Positions 41,701-51,800 of a DNA stretch of 64,000 nucleotides are shown here, piece by piece. The position numbers were made by a program, and so were the translations under genes. The DNA is from Actinoplanes lobatus. Its GTDB lineage: Bacteria > Actinomycetota > Actinomycetes > Mycobacteriales > Micromonosporaceae. Every line of letters starts with the position of its first letter. Position 1 is the stretch's first letter. The notes beneath the pieces are model-generated. The model was not told where the DNA came from and made no database searches. It saw only the letters and a list, made by a program, of their open reading frames with translations. The DNA lies in the NCBI RefSeq assembly GCF_014205215.1, contig NZ_JACHNC010000001.1, positions 9,668,501-9,732,500 of the forward strand, in the 5' to 3' direction.

Positions 41701-42666
41701 CAGATCCTTCTTGGTCAGGGCGTCGGCGGTGTCCCGGATCTCCCGCTCGCCGGAGAGGAAGACCAGGATGTCGCCGTCGGTGGGGAGCTCGTCGACGGCG
41801 GCCGCGATGCCGTCGATCTGGTCGATCGGCTCCTCGCGGATCTCGTCGTCCTCGATCACCGTGGTGGTGACCAGCGGCCGGTAGCGCACCTCGACCGGGT
41901 AGGTCCGGCCGGACACCTCGATGACCGGGGCGGGTTTGCCGTCCGCGGCGGCGAAGTGGGCCGCGAACCGCTCGGTCTCGATCGTCGCCGAGGTGATGAT
42001 CAGCTTGAGGTCGGGCCGCTTCGGCAGCAGCTCCCTGAGGTAGCCGAGGATGAAGTCGATGTTGAGGCTGCGCTCGTGGGCCTCGTCGATGATCAGCGTG
42101 TCGTACCGGTACAGCATCCGGTCGGTCTGGATCTCGGCCAGCAGGATGCCGTCGGTCATCACCTTGACCATGGTGTCGTCGCTCACCTGGTCGGTGAACC
42201 GCACCTTGTAGCCGACCGTGGAGCCGAGCGGCCGGTCCAGCTCCTCGGCGATCCGCTCGGCCACGGTACGGGCGGCGATCCGGCGCGGCTGGGTGTGGCC
42301 GATCTGGCCGTGGATGCCCCGGCCCAGCTCCAGGCAGATCTTCGGGATCTGGGTGGTCTTGCCGGAGCCGGTCTCGCCGGCCACGACCACGACCTGGTGG
42401 TCCCGGATGGCCTCGGCGATGTCGTCCTTGCGGGCGCTGACCGGCAGCCCCTCCGGGTAGGTGATCCGGGGCGCCGACGCGATCCGGCTCTCCAGGCGCA
42501 GCCGGGCCCGCTCCACCTCGGCCTCGATCTCGGCGAGGGCGGTGGCACGGGCGGCGTCGTCACGGACGCGCCGGGTCCCGTCGAGGCGGCGCTGGAGCCG
42601 CCGCTGGTCACGGGGCAGCAACTCGGAGATCCGGCTACGCAGCGAGGAGACAGGCGTTATCGACAT
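38752..42666 (-). CDS. hrpA: ATP-dependent RNA helicase HrpA
   Basis: This encodes 1304 residues from an ATG at 42666, matching the roughly 1300-residue family length. Motifs appear in order: Walker A GETGSGKTTQIP, IGHTQPRRIAARTVAERIAE, DEAH box (IIDEAHERSLNIDF), ITSATIE, and the C-terminal helicase core TNVAETSLTVPGI, QRKGRCGR. The long C-terminal HrpA-specific DUF3418 region follows (from about 700). It unwinds RNA and structured mRNA on ribosomes. It is monocistronic or leads the small gene at 38279. Confidence 0.95.
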   Translation of the reverse strand: MSITPVSSLRSRISELLPRDQRRLQRRLDGTRRVRDDAARATALAEIEAEVERARLRLESRIASAPRITYPEGLPVSARKDDIAEAIRDHQVVVVAGETGSGKTTQIPKICLELGRGIHGQIGHTQPRRIAARTVAERIAEELDRPLGSTVGYKVRFTDQVSDDTMVKVMTDGILLAEIQTDRMLYRYDTLIIDEAHERSLNIDFILGYLRELLPKRPDLKLIITSATIETERFAAHFAAADGKPAPVIEVSGRTYPVEVRYRPLVTTTVIEDDEIREEPIDQIDGIAAAVDELPTDGDILVFLSGEREIRDTADALTKKDLRGTEVIPLYGRLSSAEQHRVFERHSQRRVVLATNVAETSLTVPGIKYVIDPGTARISRYSHRLKVQRLPIEPVSQASANQRKGRCGRTSDGICIRLYSEEDFEQRPEFTEPEILRTNLASVILQMTNLGLGDLQRFPFIDPPDRRNITDGIKLLEELGALDDRKLTPLGRQLAQLPVDPRLARMVIEADRQECLAEVMVIAAALSIQDPRERPADKQQQADEKHARFTDKESDFFSYLNLWRYLREKQQELSGNQFRRLCRSEFLNYLRVREWQDIYAQLKQVTRTLNLSLKEDWEAGVAPQPVHTALLAGLLSHIGMKDQEKREFIGARGAKFAIFPGSALFKRQPRWVMSAELVETSRLWGRVNARIEPEWAEKLAPHLVKHSYSEPHWDRKMGAVMAFEKVTLYGLPIVPRRRVGYGRVDPVVSRELFIRHALVEGDWETHHKFFSENQRLLEKITEIENRARRRDIAVDDETVYALYDARIPADVVSARHFDGWWKKARVETPDLLTFTRDDLVNTGRDTIDPNQFPDAWLSGGVKLPLSYSFEPNSPADGVTVRVPLDLINKVDADDFGWSVPGFRREVVIALIRALPKQLRTAFVPVPDWAEAVLDRVPVRRGPLPDAIGTELRRLTGTVVPRDAWRPDQVPEHLRMNFRIVNESGETVAEGRDLEVLRRQLAPKVQATISRAAGNLERRGITANDFGALPRRVAQVRGGYEVNVWPALVDEGDSVAVRVFEDEASQRVAMVAGTRRLLLLTLPPAARFLQGRLDNRAKLELSRANPYRSIADLLDDCAGAAVDRLVADAGGPVWSSVEFASLRDTVRQDLVDAVANLVTQVRAVLATSYDVDQRLKQLRDPQLLPALADIRQQLKGLVHPGFVTQTGWRQLHQMPRYLRGIVHRLDRLGGGLARDRQLTTQIHEIESEYRELRASTSPGGPAEEGLREIRWMIEELRINYFAQALGTAYPVSDKRIYKAMDALPG

Positions 42667-42860
42667 GGCGGAGCAAGGATAGGCGCAACCGGCCGGAAAC
42701 GCCTGGTGATTAACGCCGCCCTGCCCGGGCTCGCCACGAGCGGTTCGGCGGACCCGACGGCGGCGGTCACCCTTTCGGGCCGGAGGGGCGGGGCCGTTTC
42801 CCGGAGGCCGTCCGGCTCGGTATCCCGGGGGACGAAACCGGATCAGGAACGGGGCCGACG

Positions 42861-43238
42861 GTGATCGTAGTCGCTGAGGATCACGACGACATCCGGTACG
42901 TGGTGCAGCGTTCGCTGGAGCGCGCCGGGCACCGCGTGGTGGCCGCGGCCGACGGTGCCACCGCGCTGGCGGCGGTCCGGGAGCACCGGCCGGACCTGGT
43001 GGTCACCGATGTGGACATGCCGTACATGACCGGCCTGGAGCTGTGCCGGGCGATCCGGGCCGACGACGATCTGCGGCACATCCCGGTGGTGGTGGCCAGC
43101 GGCTCGCTGATGCCGGGCGACGGGCTGGCCGAGGACGCGGGCGCCTCCGCCACGCTGCTCAAGCCGTTCCTGCCGGCCCAGCTGCTGGCGCTGGTCGCAC
43201 AGCTGTTGCCGTCGCGGTGCGCCTCCGACGGGGCCTAG
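42861..43238 (+). CDS. Single-domain response regulator (receiver only)
   Basis: This encodes 125 residues from a GTG at 42861. It is a complete receiver: acidic pair in VVAEDHDDIRYVV, phospho-acceptor Asp in DLVVTDVDMPYMTGLELCRA, VVVASGS and the Lys in TLLKPFLPAQLL. There is no output domain, as in CheY/Spo0F-type shuttles. Its last 80 bases are antisense to the 3' end of the CHASE gene. No kinase is adjacent. Confidence 0.85.
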   Translation: MIVVAEDHDDIRYVVQRSLERAGHRVVAAADGATALAAVREHRPDLVVTDVDMPYMTGLELCRAIRADDDLRHIPVVVASGSLMPGDGLAEDAGASATLLKPFLPAQLLALVAQLLPSRCASDGA

Positions 43239-44208
43239 GACCCGGCTCGGCGAACGGTGGCCGCGGGTAGGCCAGCCGGGCCAGCAGGCCGGTCAGGACC
43301 AGGCCGCCGGCCAGGACGGTGATCGGCAGGTACCGGCCGGTGCCGGCAAGCTGCCGGGAATCGCCGCGGGTCTCCAGGACCCACTGCCGGTCGCCGACCT
43401 CGAACGGATCGGCGCGGCGCATGTCCGGCACACCGGGGCCGGGCCAGCCCGCCACCGTGTCCCGGCCGCCGTCGCTGTCGACCGCGACGAGCTCGCCGGA
43501 GATGCCGGAGTCGCCGACGGTCCGCAGGACGTCCCGCAGGAAGGTGCCGCCGTGCAGGGCGGAGACCACCCAGCCGCGGAACTCCGGGGTGTTGGCGCGG
43601 GTCCAGACCGGCGCGGCGAACGTGAACGACCGCTGCCCGTCCGCGTCCGAGACGGTGGTCCGGTGGGTGTCCCGGGCCAGTTCCAGCGCGGTGGACAGCG
43701 GCCCGGGGCCGGCCACGTCGGTTCCCGGGCGCGGGCCGGCCTGCCCGGCGTCGTCGAGGGCGCGGGTCAGCACCCGGAAGTAGTGCACGTCGTTGCCCGG
43801 GTTCGGGCGCAGGACGAGACCGGCCGCCCCGCGGTCGCGCCACCGCTGCTGGGCCGCCGCCACGCCGTTCTCGGGGACGCTCACGAGGAACGCCACCGGG
43901 GTGGCGCCGGCCAGGCGTGCGTCCGCCAGCGGACCGGTCGCGACGTCGAAGTCCTCCCAGGTGAGGTGGCTGTCGGTGGCGATGCCGGCGGCGACGCTGT
44001 CGAGCATGCCGCGAAACCGCTCGGTCTCGGCGCGGACGGCGGCCAGGGCGGTCCGGTGCCGCTGGTCCATCACCCGGCTCGCGATGTCACGCTGCGCCCC
44101 GTAGAGGGCGGCCGAGGACAGGACGGTGACGGCCAGCCCGGCCAGAAGCACCGAGACGGAGAGCAGCGGGCCGGTGACCCGCCGCGCTCCGTCCCTACGT
44201 TTCCCCAC
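43159..44208 (-). CDS. Orphan CHASE-domain membrane sensor without kinase
   Basis: This encodes 349 residues from the start at 44208. A transmembrane helix (about 13-35, LLSVSVLLAGLAVTVLSSAA) precedes an extracellular CHASE domain (about 70-270) with VPFLVSV-like strands, GNDVHYFRVLTRALD, SFTFAAPVWTRANTPEFRGW and a second helix near 295-312. CHASE normally feeds a kinase or cyclase; here only an Arg/Ala/Pro tail follows. That tail is encoded antisense to the receiver gene, so the original C-terminus may have been replaced. It lies 22 bases downstream of the glucosaminidase gene on the same strand. Confidence 0.7.
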   Translation of the reverse strand: MGKRRDGARRVTGPLLSVSVLLAGLAVTVLSSAALYGAQRDIASRVMDQRHRTALAAVRAETERFRGMLDSVAAGIATDSHLTWEDFDVATGPLADARLAGATPVAFLVSVPENGVAAAQQRWRDRGAAGLVLRPNPGNDVHYFRVLTRALDDAGQAGPRPGTDVAGPGPLSTALELARDTHRTTVSDADGQRSFTFAAPVWTRANTPEFRGWVVSALHGGTFLRDVLRTVGDSGISGELVAVDSDGGRDTVAGWPGPGVPDMRRADPFEVGDRQWVLETRGDSRQLAGTGRYLPITVLAGGLVLTGLLARLAYPRPPFAEPGPRPRRRRTATATAVRPAPAAGPAGTA

Positions 44209-44230
44209 GTGAAAAAGGGTATGCCCGGCA

Positions 44231-45094
44231 CTACTTCCAGGTGTCGTACTGATACAAATCGTAGTTTTTCATGATCTTAGTGACCTTGGCGGTGTAGTCG
44301 GGATCGGTGGCGTACCCGGCCTTCCGCACCGCCTCGATGAACCTGTTCGCGTCCTTCGTGTGGGCGAACGCCGGCGCGTACCGCTTGTTGTTCTTCAGGA
44401 AGTGGCCGTGGTCACGGAACGAGCGGCCCATCGTGGCGTACGTCCGGAACGCGTCGGACGTCTCGAAGCACTTCCCGGCCTTGTCGCACTCGGTCGTCCG
44501 GTAGACGTGGCACCCGGTGGCGTGGGGCCCGTAGTAGCCGCCCTGGCACTTGATGCCGAAGTAGTTGCGGTCCACCGACGACAGGCCGCTGCGGCCCCAG
44601 CCGGACTCCAGGATGGCCTGGGCGATGGTGACCGACGCCGGTACGCCGTACTCCCGCCAGCCCTGCTGCGCGCCCGGCACCGCCGCGGCGATGAACTGCG
44701 CGGGCGTCAGCGCCGGGGCCGGGGCCGGGGTGGGCTTCGGCGCGGGGGCGGGCGCCGCGCTCTTGCAGGCCGGGATCTTGGCGGAGGTGCGCACGTAGGC
44801 GTGCGACACGTACCGGCCGTCGGCGAGCCGGTCCCACAGGGTGGTGGTCCGGACCTTGCCGCGCACGCTCTGCCCGCTGATCGAGCAGGCCACGGCGATC
44901 CGCTGACCGTCGCGCAGCGTCCCGGTGACCGCGGCCGTCTGCGACGGCTTGGCGCGCACCTTCAGCTTGCTGTTCACGTCGATGGTCGCCCGGACACCGG
45001 CCGCGTGCGCCGCGCCGGGCGCGGTCACGGTACCGGCCCCGGCGGCGAGCACCAGCAGAACACCGGTGAGCAGTCGTCGGGTGGTGTGGCCCAT
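44231..45094 (-). CDS. Secreted SH3-like/glucosaminidase cell-wall hydrolase
   Basis: This encodes 287 residues from the ATG at 45094 (GAAGGGGAT upstream); an in-frame ATG at 45166 adds residues without signal-peptide character. Residues 1-32 are a signal peptide (RRLLTGVLLVLAAGAGTVTA, AHA cleavage). Residues 35-110 form an SH3-like module (LKVRAKPSQTAAVTGTLRDG). A Pro/Ala linker follows, then a FlgJ/glucosaminidase domain (about 135-285): VTIAQAILESGWGRSGLSSV with the catalytic Glu, NYFGIKC and GRSFRDHGHFL. It should cut peptidoglycan glycan strands. Confidence 0.85.
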   Translation of the reverse strand: MGHTTRRLLTGVLLVLAAGAGTVTAPGAAHAAGVRATIDVNSKLKVRAKPSQTAAVTGTLRDGQRIAVACSISGQSVRGKVRTTTLWDRLADGRYVSHAYVRTSAKIPACKSAAPAPAPKPTPAPAPALTPAQFIAAAVPGAQQGWREYGVPASVTIAQAILESGWGRSGLSSVDRNYFGIKCQGGYYGPHATGCHVYRTTECDKAGKCFETSDAFRTYATMGRSFRDHGHFLKNNKRYAPAFAHTKDANRFIEAVRKAGYATDPDYTAKVTKIMKNYDLYQYDTWK

Positions 45095-45264
45095 GAATGA
45101 GATCCCCTTCGTCACCGGCAACGTCGGTTTCGAAGGTGGGGCGCGGCCGTTGCACCGGAAGATCACGATCGGGTGCGGTCACGTTGCGGTCGAGGGAAAC
45201 CACGCTTGGGAACCGGCGGTACGGGGAAAGGGCGTTGGCGCATCGCCAGTCCTGGAGGTTCCCG

Positions 45265-46158
45265 ATGACGGCTGTCGCGCCCCGCCCGGCTCCCGCCCGC
45301 ACCAAGGGCCGCACCCTGCGCCACACCCTCACCCCACTGCTGGTCGCGGTGGCCGCCGCGGTCGGGGCGGTGGGCGTGCACCGGCTGTTCGTGGGGACCG
45401 GGCTGGGGCAGGCGGTGGACACCGCGGCCCTGCTGGGCGGCGACTTCCAGCATCCACGGGTCGGTGACGTGCTCACCCGTACGCTGGACGCCACCCGCCT
45501 GGCGGTGCTGGCCGTGGTGTGCGTGGCCGCCGCGGCCTTCGGCGTGCTGCGCCGCCGCCTCGACCTCGCCGTCGCCTCCGCCTTCCTGGTGATCACCGCC
45601 AACCTGGCCACCCAGCAGTTCAAGGCCCATCTGGACCGGCCGCTCCTGGACGGCTTCCCGGCGCCCAACTCGTTCCCGAGCGGGCACGCCACGGCCGCCG
45701 CGTCGGCGGCGTTCGTGCTGGTGCTGGTCTTCCCACGGGCGCTGCGCGGCACGGTCGGGCTGCTCGGCGCCGGCTACGTCGCGGTGGTCTCGGTGGCCAC
45801 CGTGTGGGCCGAGTGGCACCGGCCCGGCGACGTGCTCGCGGCCCTGCTCATCGTGCTGGCCTGCGGCTCGGTCGCGGTTTTCGGGGTGCGGCTGCGCCGG
45901 TCCGGGCCGACCCGGCGCCTGCACCTGCCGAACCGGCTGGTCATGGCGGTCCTCACGGTGACCGCAGCCCTCACCGCCACCGCCGCGGTGGTCGGGTGGC
46001 TGTCCGTGGCCCTGTCCGAACGCGCCCTCCCGGACCTGGTGTCGGGTCGCTACGCGTTCCTCACCGGCGTGGCCGCCATCGTGGCCGCCACCGCCGCCAC
46101 GTTCATCGTCTGGGTCCGGCTCACCTCCGGCGAACCCGCCCAGGAAGCGACCCGCTGA
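45265..46158 (+). CDS. PAP2-family membrane phosphatase
   Basis: This encodes 297 residues from the ATG at 45265 behind TGGAGGT; the in-frame upstream ATG (45097) is inside the divergent promoter region. Five or six transmembrane helices are seen. The three PAP2 motifs are present: KAHLDRPLLD, PSGHATAAA and VWAEWHRPGDVLAALL. Family members dephosphorylate phosphatidate or undecaprenyl pyrophosphate at the membrane. It diverges from the glucosaminidase, consistent with an envelope theme. Confidence 0.85.
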   Translation: MTAVAPRPAPARTKGRTLRHTLTPLLVAVAAAVGAVGVHRLFVGTGLGQAVDTAALLGGDFQHPRVGDVLTRTLDATRLAVLAVVCVAAAAFGVLRRRLDLAVASAFLVITANLATQQFKAHLDRPLLDGFPAPNSFPSGHATAAASAAFVLVLVFPRALRGTVGLLGAGYVAVVSVATVWAEWHRPGDVLAALLIVLACGSVAVFGVRLRRSGPTRRLHLPNRLVMAVLTVTAALTATAAVVGWLSVALSERALPDLVSGRYAFLTGVAAIVAATAATFIVWVRLTSGEPAQEATR

Positions 46159-46170
46159 GCGGGCATGCCG

Positions 46171-46196
46171 ACGGCGCCCGGCTCGCCGGGCGCCGT
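46171..46196. terminator. Bidirectional terminator between PAP2 and sigma factor genes
   Basis: ACGGCGCCCGG and CCGGGCGCCGT form an 11-bp perfect stem around CTCG, between the convergent stops at 46158 and 46213. Confidence 0.7.
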
Positions 46197-46212
46197 GGAG
46201 GAGCCGGGACCG

Positions 46213-46998
46213 TCAGGCCTCGGCCAACTGCCGGCGCAGCTTGGCGAGCGCCTTGGTCAGCAGCCGGGAGACGTGCATCTGGGAGATGCCGATCTGGTCG
46301 GCGATCTGGGATTGGGTGAGGTTGCCGTAGAAGCGCAGGGTGAGGATTTTCTGTTCGCGTTCGTCGAGGGTGGCGAGGGCGGGTCCGAGGGCGACGCGGG
46401 TTTCGGCGATTTCGTATTCGTGGTCTTCGCCGCCGAGGGTGTCGCCGAGTTCGGTGGTGCCGTCGGCGCCGATGGGGGTGGAGAGGCTGGTGGCGTTGTA
46501 GGCGCGGGCGCCTTCGAGGCCTTCGAGGACGTCGTCTTCGCTGATGCCGAGGTGGGTGGCGATGTCGGGGACGGTGGGGGATCGGCCGAGGGTGTGGGTG
46601 AGGGTGGCGTTGGCTTCGGTGATGGCGAGGCGGAGTTCCTGGAGGCGGCGGGGGACGCGGACGGACCAGGTGCGGTCGCGGAAGTGGCGTTTGATTTCGC
46701 CGATGATGGTGGGGATGGCGTAGCCGGCGAAGTCGACGCCGCGGTCGGGGTCGAATTTGTCGACGGCTTTGATGAGGCCGACGGTGGCGGTCTGGATGAG
46801 GTCGTCGGTGGGTTCGCCGCGGCCGGAGTAGCGGTGGGCGAGGTGCCGGGCGAGCGGCAGCCACGCCTCGATCGCCTGGGCGCGGAGCCGATCGCGGTGC
46901 CGGCCCGGTGAGGTGGTGGCCATCGCGGCCAACAAATCTGACGCACTGTTACCGGCCACGCTGTGCACGGGCTGGTGCGGCGCTTCGGTCACGGTCAT
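46213..46998 (-). CDS. SigB/SigF/SigG-family RNA polymerase sigma factor
   Basis: This encodes 261 residues from an ATG at 46998 (TGGAGGACC upstream). Region 2 (LIQTATVGLIKAVDKFDPDR, GEIKRHFRDRTWSVRVPRR), region 3 (RSPTVPDIATHLGISEDDVL) and region 4 (KILTLRFYGNLTQSQIADQI then GISQMHVSRLL) are complete. It is the standard-length stress or development sigma without the STAS extension of the gene at 13668. Both should recognise GTTT-N15-GGGTA promoters such as those at 6321 and 12887. Its own anti-sigma is not adjacent. Confidence 0.9.
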   Translation of the reverse strand: MTVTEAPHQPVHSVAGNSASDLLAAMATTSPGRHRDRLRAQAIEAWLPLARHLAHRYSGRGEPTDDLIQTATVGLIKAVDKFDPDRGVDFAGYAIPTIIGEIKRHFRDRTWSVRVPRRLQELRLAITEANATLTHTLGRSPTVPDIATHLGISEDDVLEGLEGARAYNATSLSTPIGADGTTELGDTLGGEDHEYEIAETRVALGPALATLDEREQKILTLRFYGNLTQSQIADQIGISQMHVSRLLTKALAKLRRQLAEA

Positions 46999-47244
46999 GA
47001 CTGGTCCTCCATCAGACGGGCAGAGAGCCGTGCCCGCACGCGGCGACCGTTCTGAAATGCAACGCTAACCGAGAAGCCTACGCCTGAATAGCCGAAAGTA
47101 TGAGTGACGTTGCGTGAACGCGGGGAACACGGCGCGGATTCACCCGAGGGTGGCAGGCATGCCGGTACCGGGACGGGGGGAATCAGTGTCGGTCGCGCGT
47201 GGTAGACACCCACCAGAAGTGGCATCCGGAAGAACGGAAGACGC

Positions 47245-48039
<795 letters not shown>

Positions 48040-48060
48040 AAACCACGAGGGGTACGGGTA

Positions 48061-48522
48061 ATGGCGCGCTCGATCGCGACGAACAACCGGGTCGGCCGGG
48101 CCGGGCTGCTGGAGTTCCTGCGGCCCCGGCACCGGGCGATCCTGATGACCACCCGTAAGGACGGCCGCCCCCAGTCGTCGCCGAACACGTGCGGCGTCGA
48201 CGCCGAGGGCCGGATCGTCATCTCCAGCTATCCGGAACGCGCGAAGGCGGCGAACGTGCGCCGCGATCCACGGGTCTCCGTCTGCGTCCTGTCGGACGAG
48301 TGGAACGGCCCGTGGGTGCAGGTGGACGGCGTGGCCGAGGTGCTCGACCTGCCGGAGGCGCTGGAGCCGCTGGTGGAGTATTTCCGCGGCATCTCCGGCG
48401 AGCACCCGAACTGGGAGGAGTACCGCCAGGCCATGCGGGACCAGGGCAAGTGCCTGATCCGGGTGACGATCGAGTCCTGGGGCCCGATCGCCACCGGCGG
48501 CTTCCCGGCCCGCCTGGCCTGA
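48061..48522 (+). CDS. PPOX-class F420-dependent oxidoreductase-like protein
   Basis: This encodes 153 residues from the ATG at 48061, 21 bases after ppgK. The split-barrel PPOX fold is seen in LEFLRPRHRAILMTTRKDGR, PQSSPNTCGVDAEGRIVISS, RDPRVSVCVLSDEWNGPWVQ and VDGVAEVLD. Actinobacterial members bind F420 or FMN. The substrate is not evident from context. Confidence 0.8.
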   Translation: MARSIATNNRVGRAGLLEFLRPRHRAILMTTRKDGRPQSSPNTCGVDAEGRIVISSYPERAKAANVRRDPRVSVCVLSDEWNGPWVQVDGVAEVLDLPEALEPLVEYFRGISGEHPNWEEYRQAMRDQGKCLIRVTIESWGPIATGGFPARLA

Positions 48523-48541
48523 CCCGGGGCAGAGCAGAAAG

Positions 48542-48594
48542 AGGCCGCAAGGCCGGCACCCAGGAGGACAAATCCGGTGCCGGCCTTGCGGCCT
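48542..48594. terminator. 19-bp perfect-stem hairpin after the F420-type gene
   Basis: Nineteen bases (AGGCCGCAAGGCCGGCACC) are exactly inverted 15 bases later (48576-48594). This is an unusually long terminator, 19 bases past the stop at 48522, and may work in both directions. Confidence 0.7.
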
Positions 48595-48598
48595 GAGA

Positions 48599-48646
48599 CC
48601 CCTCCCGTTCCGGCGGGCCCACGAACCCGTGGCCCCTCGGGAGGGG
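48599..48646. terminator. Second, nested hairpin in the same intergenic region
   Basis: CCCCTCCCG pairs with CGGGAGGGG (9 bp) and encloses an inner stem GGGCC(C)ACG/CGTGGCCC with an AACC-type loop. It follows directly after the 19-bp hairpin, giving two stacked stem-loops. Confidence 0.5.
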
Positions 48647-48667
48647 GAAGTAAGCGCAACCAGAGCC

Positions 48668-48760
48668 GGATCGCGCCCGTCGGTGTCGAGGGCTCCGAAA
48701 TCGGCTAGCGAAGCGTGGTCGATTTCGGCGCCCTCGACACCGGCTTAAAGGGCGCGATCC
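48668..48760. repeat. 93-base interrupted palindrome (32 paired bases)
   Basis: Three paired blocks are nested: GGATCGCGCCC/GGGCGCGATCC, CGGTGTCGAGGGC/GCCCTCGACACCG and CCGAAATC/GATTTCGG, with small bulges and an 18-base loop. The right arm contains the last codons and TAA stop of the minus-strand gene at 48745. The bases after it (GCCGAGCGGAGCGAGGCCAT) resemble the tail after the hairpin at 27581, suggesting a small dispersed element. Confidence 0.6.
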
Positions 48761-49347
48761 CTGCCGAGCGGAGCGAGGCCATCAGACTCAGTCTCAGCGC
48801 CCAGCAGGTAGAGCAGGGTGTCGCGGTGCAGGGTGGCGATCGGCTCGAGGAGGTCCGGGTGGCGCAGCAGGGCGGCGGCCTCCCGGTCACGGGTGTCCGG
48901 CTGGAGCAGGCGGCGGAACTCGGTGGGCATCCCGGCGGCCCGGCGGCCGGCCGGGCGGGGCCGCGGGTCGGGCGCCGGCACGGCGGCGATCACCGCGTCC
49001 ACGCCGCGCCGGGCCAGCAGCGGGTCGGCCAGCAGGCAGGCGGCCCAGCTGACGACGACCTCGTCGACCCAGGTGCGCCAGCCCTCGCCGTCGGCGAACT
49101 CGTCGTCCGGTTCGCTGCCGGCCTTCCAGTCGAGGATCGCGGAGCCGCCGGGGCCGGCGATCGCCACCAGCGCGGCGTCGATCTCGGTCGGGTAGCGCAG
49201 CCAGGCGGCGACCGTCACGGCCTGCCGGGCCTGCAACTCGGCGAGGGTGTGCGACACGGTGTTGGACTCGCCCCCCGGGTAGGCGCGGGCCAGCCAGTGG
49301 GTGCTGGCGGCGATCACCGGGGACAATGCGGTGGACGGTCCGGCCAC
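48745..49347 (-). CDS. Unknown protein upstream of the glgE operon
   Basis: This encodes 200 residues from a GTG at 49347, chosen for GGAGGAG 10 bases upstream; the frame continues to 49713 but without a ribosome site and in low-complexity sequence. The protein is a soluble mixed alpha/beta chain (THWLARAYPGGESNTVSHTL, VTVAAWLRYPTEIDAALVAI, RTWVDEVVVSWAACLLADPL, EFRRLLQPDTRDREAAALLR). Proteins of this kind sit next to glgE in related actinobacteria, but no function is known to me. The C-terminus is set by the large palindrome. Confidence 0.65.
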   Translation of the reverse strand: MAGPSTALSPVIAASTHWLARAYPGGESNTVSHTLAELQARQAVTVAAWLRYPTEIDAALVAIAGPGGSAILDWKAGSEPDDEFADGEGWRTWVDEVVVSWAACLLADPLLARRGVDAVIAAVPAPDPRPRPAGRRAAGMPTEFRRLLQPDTRDREAAALLRHPDLLEPIATLHRDTLLYLLGAETESDGLAPLGRDRAL

Positions 49348-49822
49348 GTCGGTTTCTCCTCCTTCAGGCGCTAGCCGGGTCGGCCCGCGTCCAGGAATAC
49401 AAGCTCGGAGCCGGCGGGCCCTCCTTGAGCAGGCTTCCTCGATGGCAACGCACCGCAACCGACGCGCTCCCTTCGCCCCGGGACGGCCGGGTCGCCCTGT
49501 CCGCGGACGCCGTGCCGGGACCGTGATCCGGCTCGCCGGGGCCGTGATCCGGCTCGCCGGGGCCGTGATCCGGCTCGCCGGGGCCGTTTCACGTCTGCCG
49601 CCCGGGAAAGATGAACGCCTGTTGCGAGCAGGTGAAATTGTCGTGTTTTCCGGCGGCGCGCGGCCGCGTCCGGATGCGCCGCGGGCACCCCCCTCCGGTA
49701 GGTTGGGACGCATCGGCGATCGGCCGTTTCACAGCCTCCACTGCGGAGAAGTCATAGAGACGCCGGCGGTGGTTTTCCCGGTCGCCGAGTCCTCCCGTGC
49801 CCCTCTGACTACGGTGGAGATC
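49348..49822. other. 475-base region upstream of glgE with a 21-bp tandem repeat
   Basis: This divergent region separates the unknown gene from glgE and must carry promoters for both. It contains three perfect tandem copies of a 21-base unit at 49521-49583. Frames run through on both strands but show no coding character. A GGTGGAGATC site precedes the glgE ATG. Confidence 0.45.
49521..49583 (+). repeat. Three tandem 21-bp repeats upstream of glgE
   Basis: CCGTGATCCGGCTCGCCGGGG is repeated exactly three times (21 x 3). It could be a binding array for a regulator or simple slippage; no protein is known to bind it. Confidence 0.7.
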
Positions 49823-51787
<1,965 letters not shown>

Positions 51788-51800
51788 GGGGAGAAACTCG

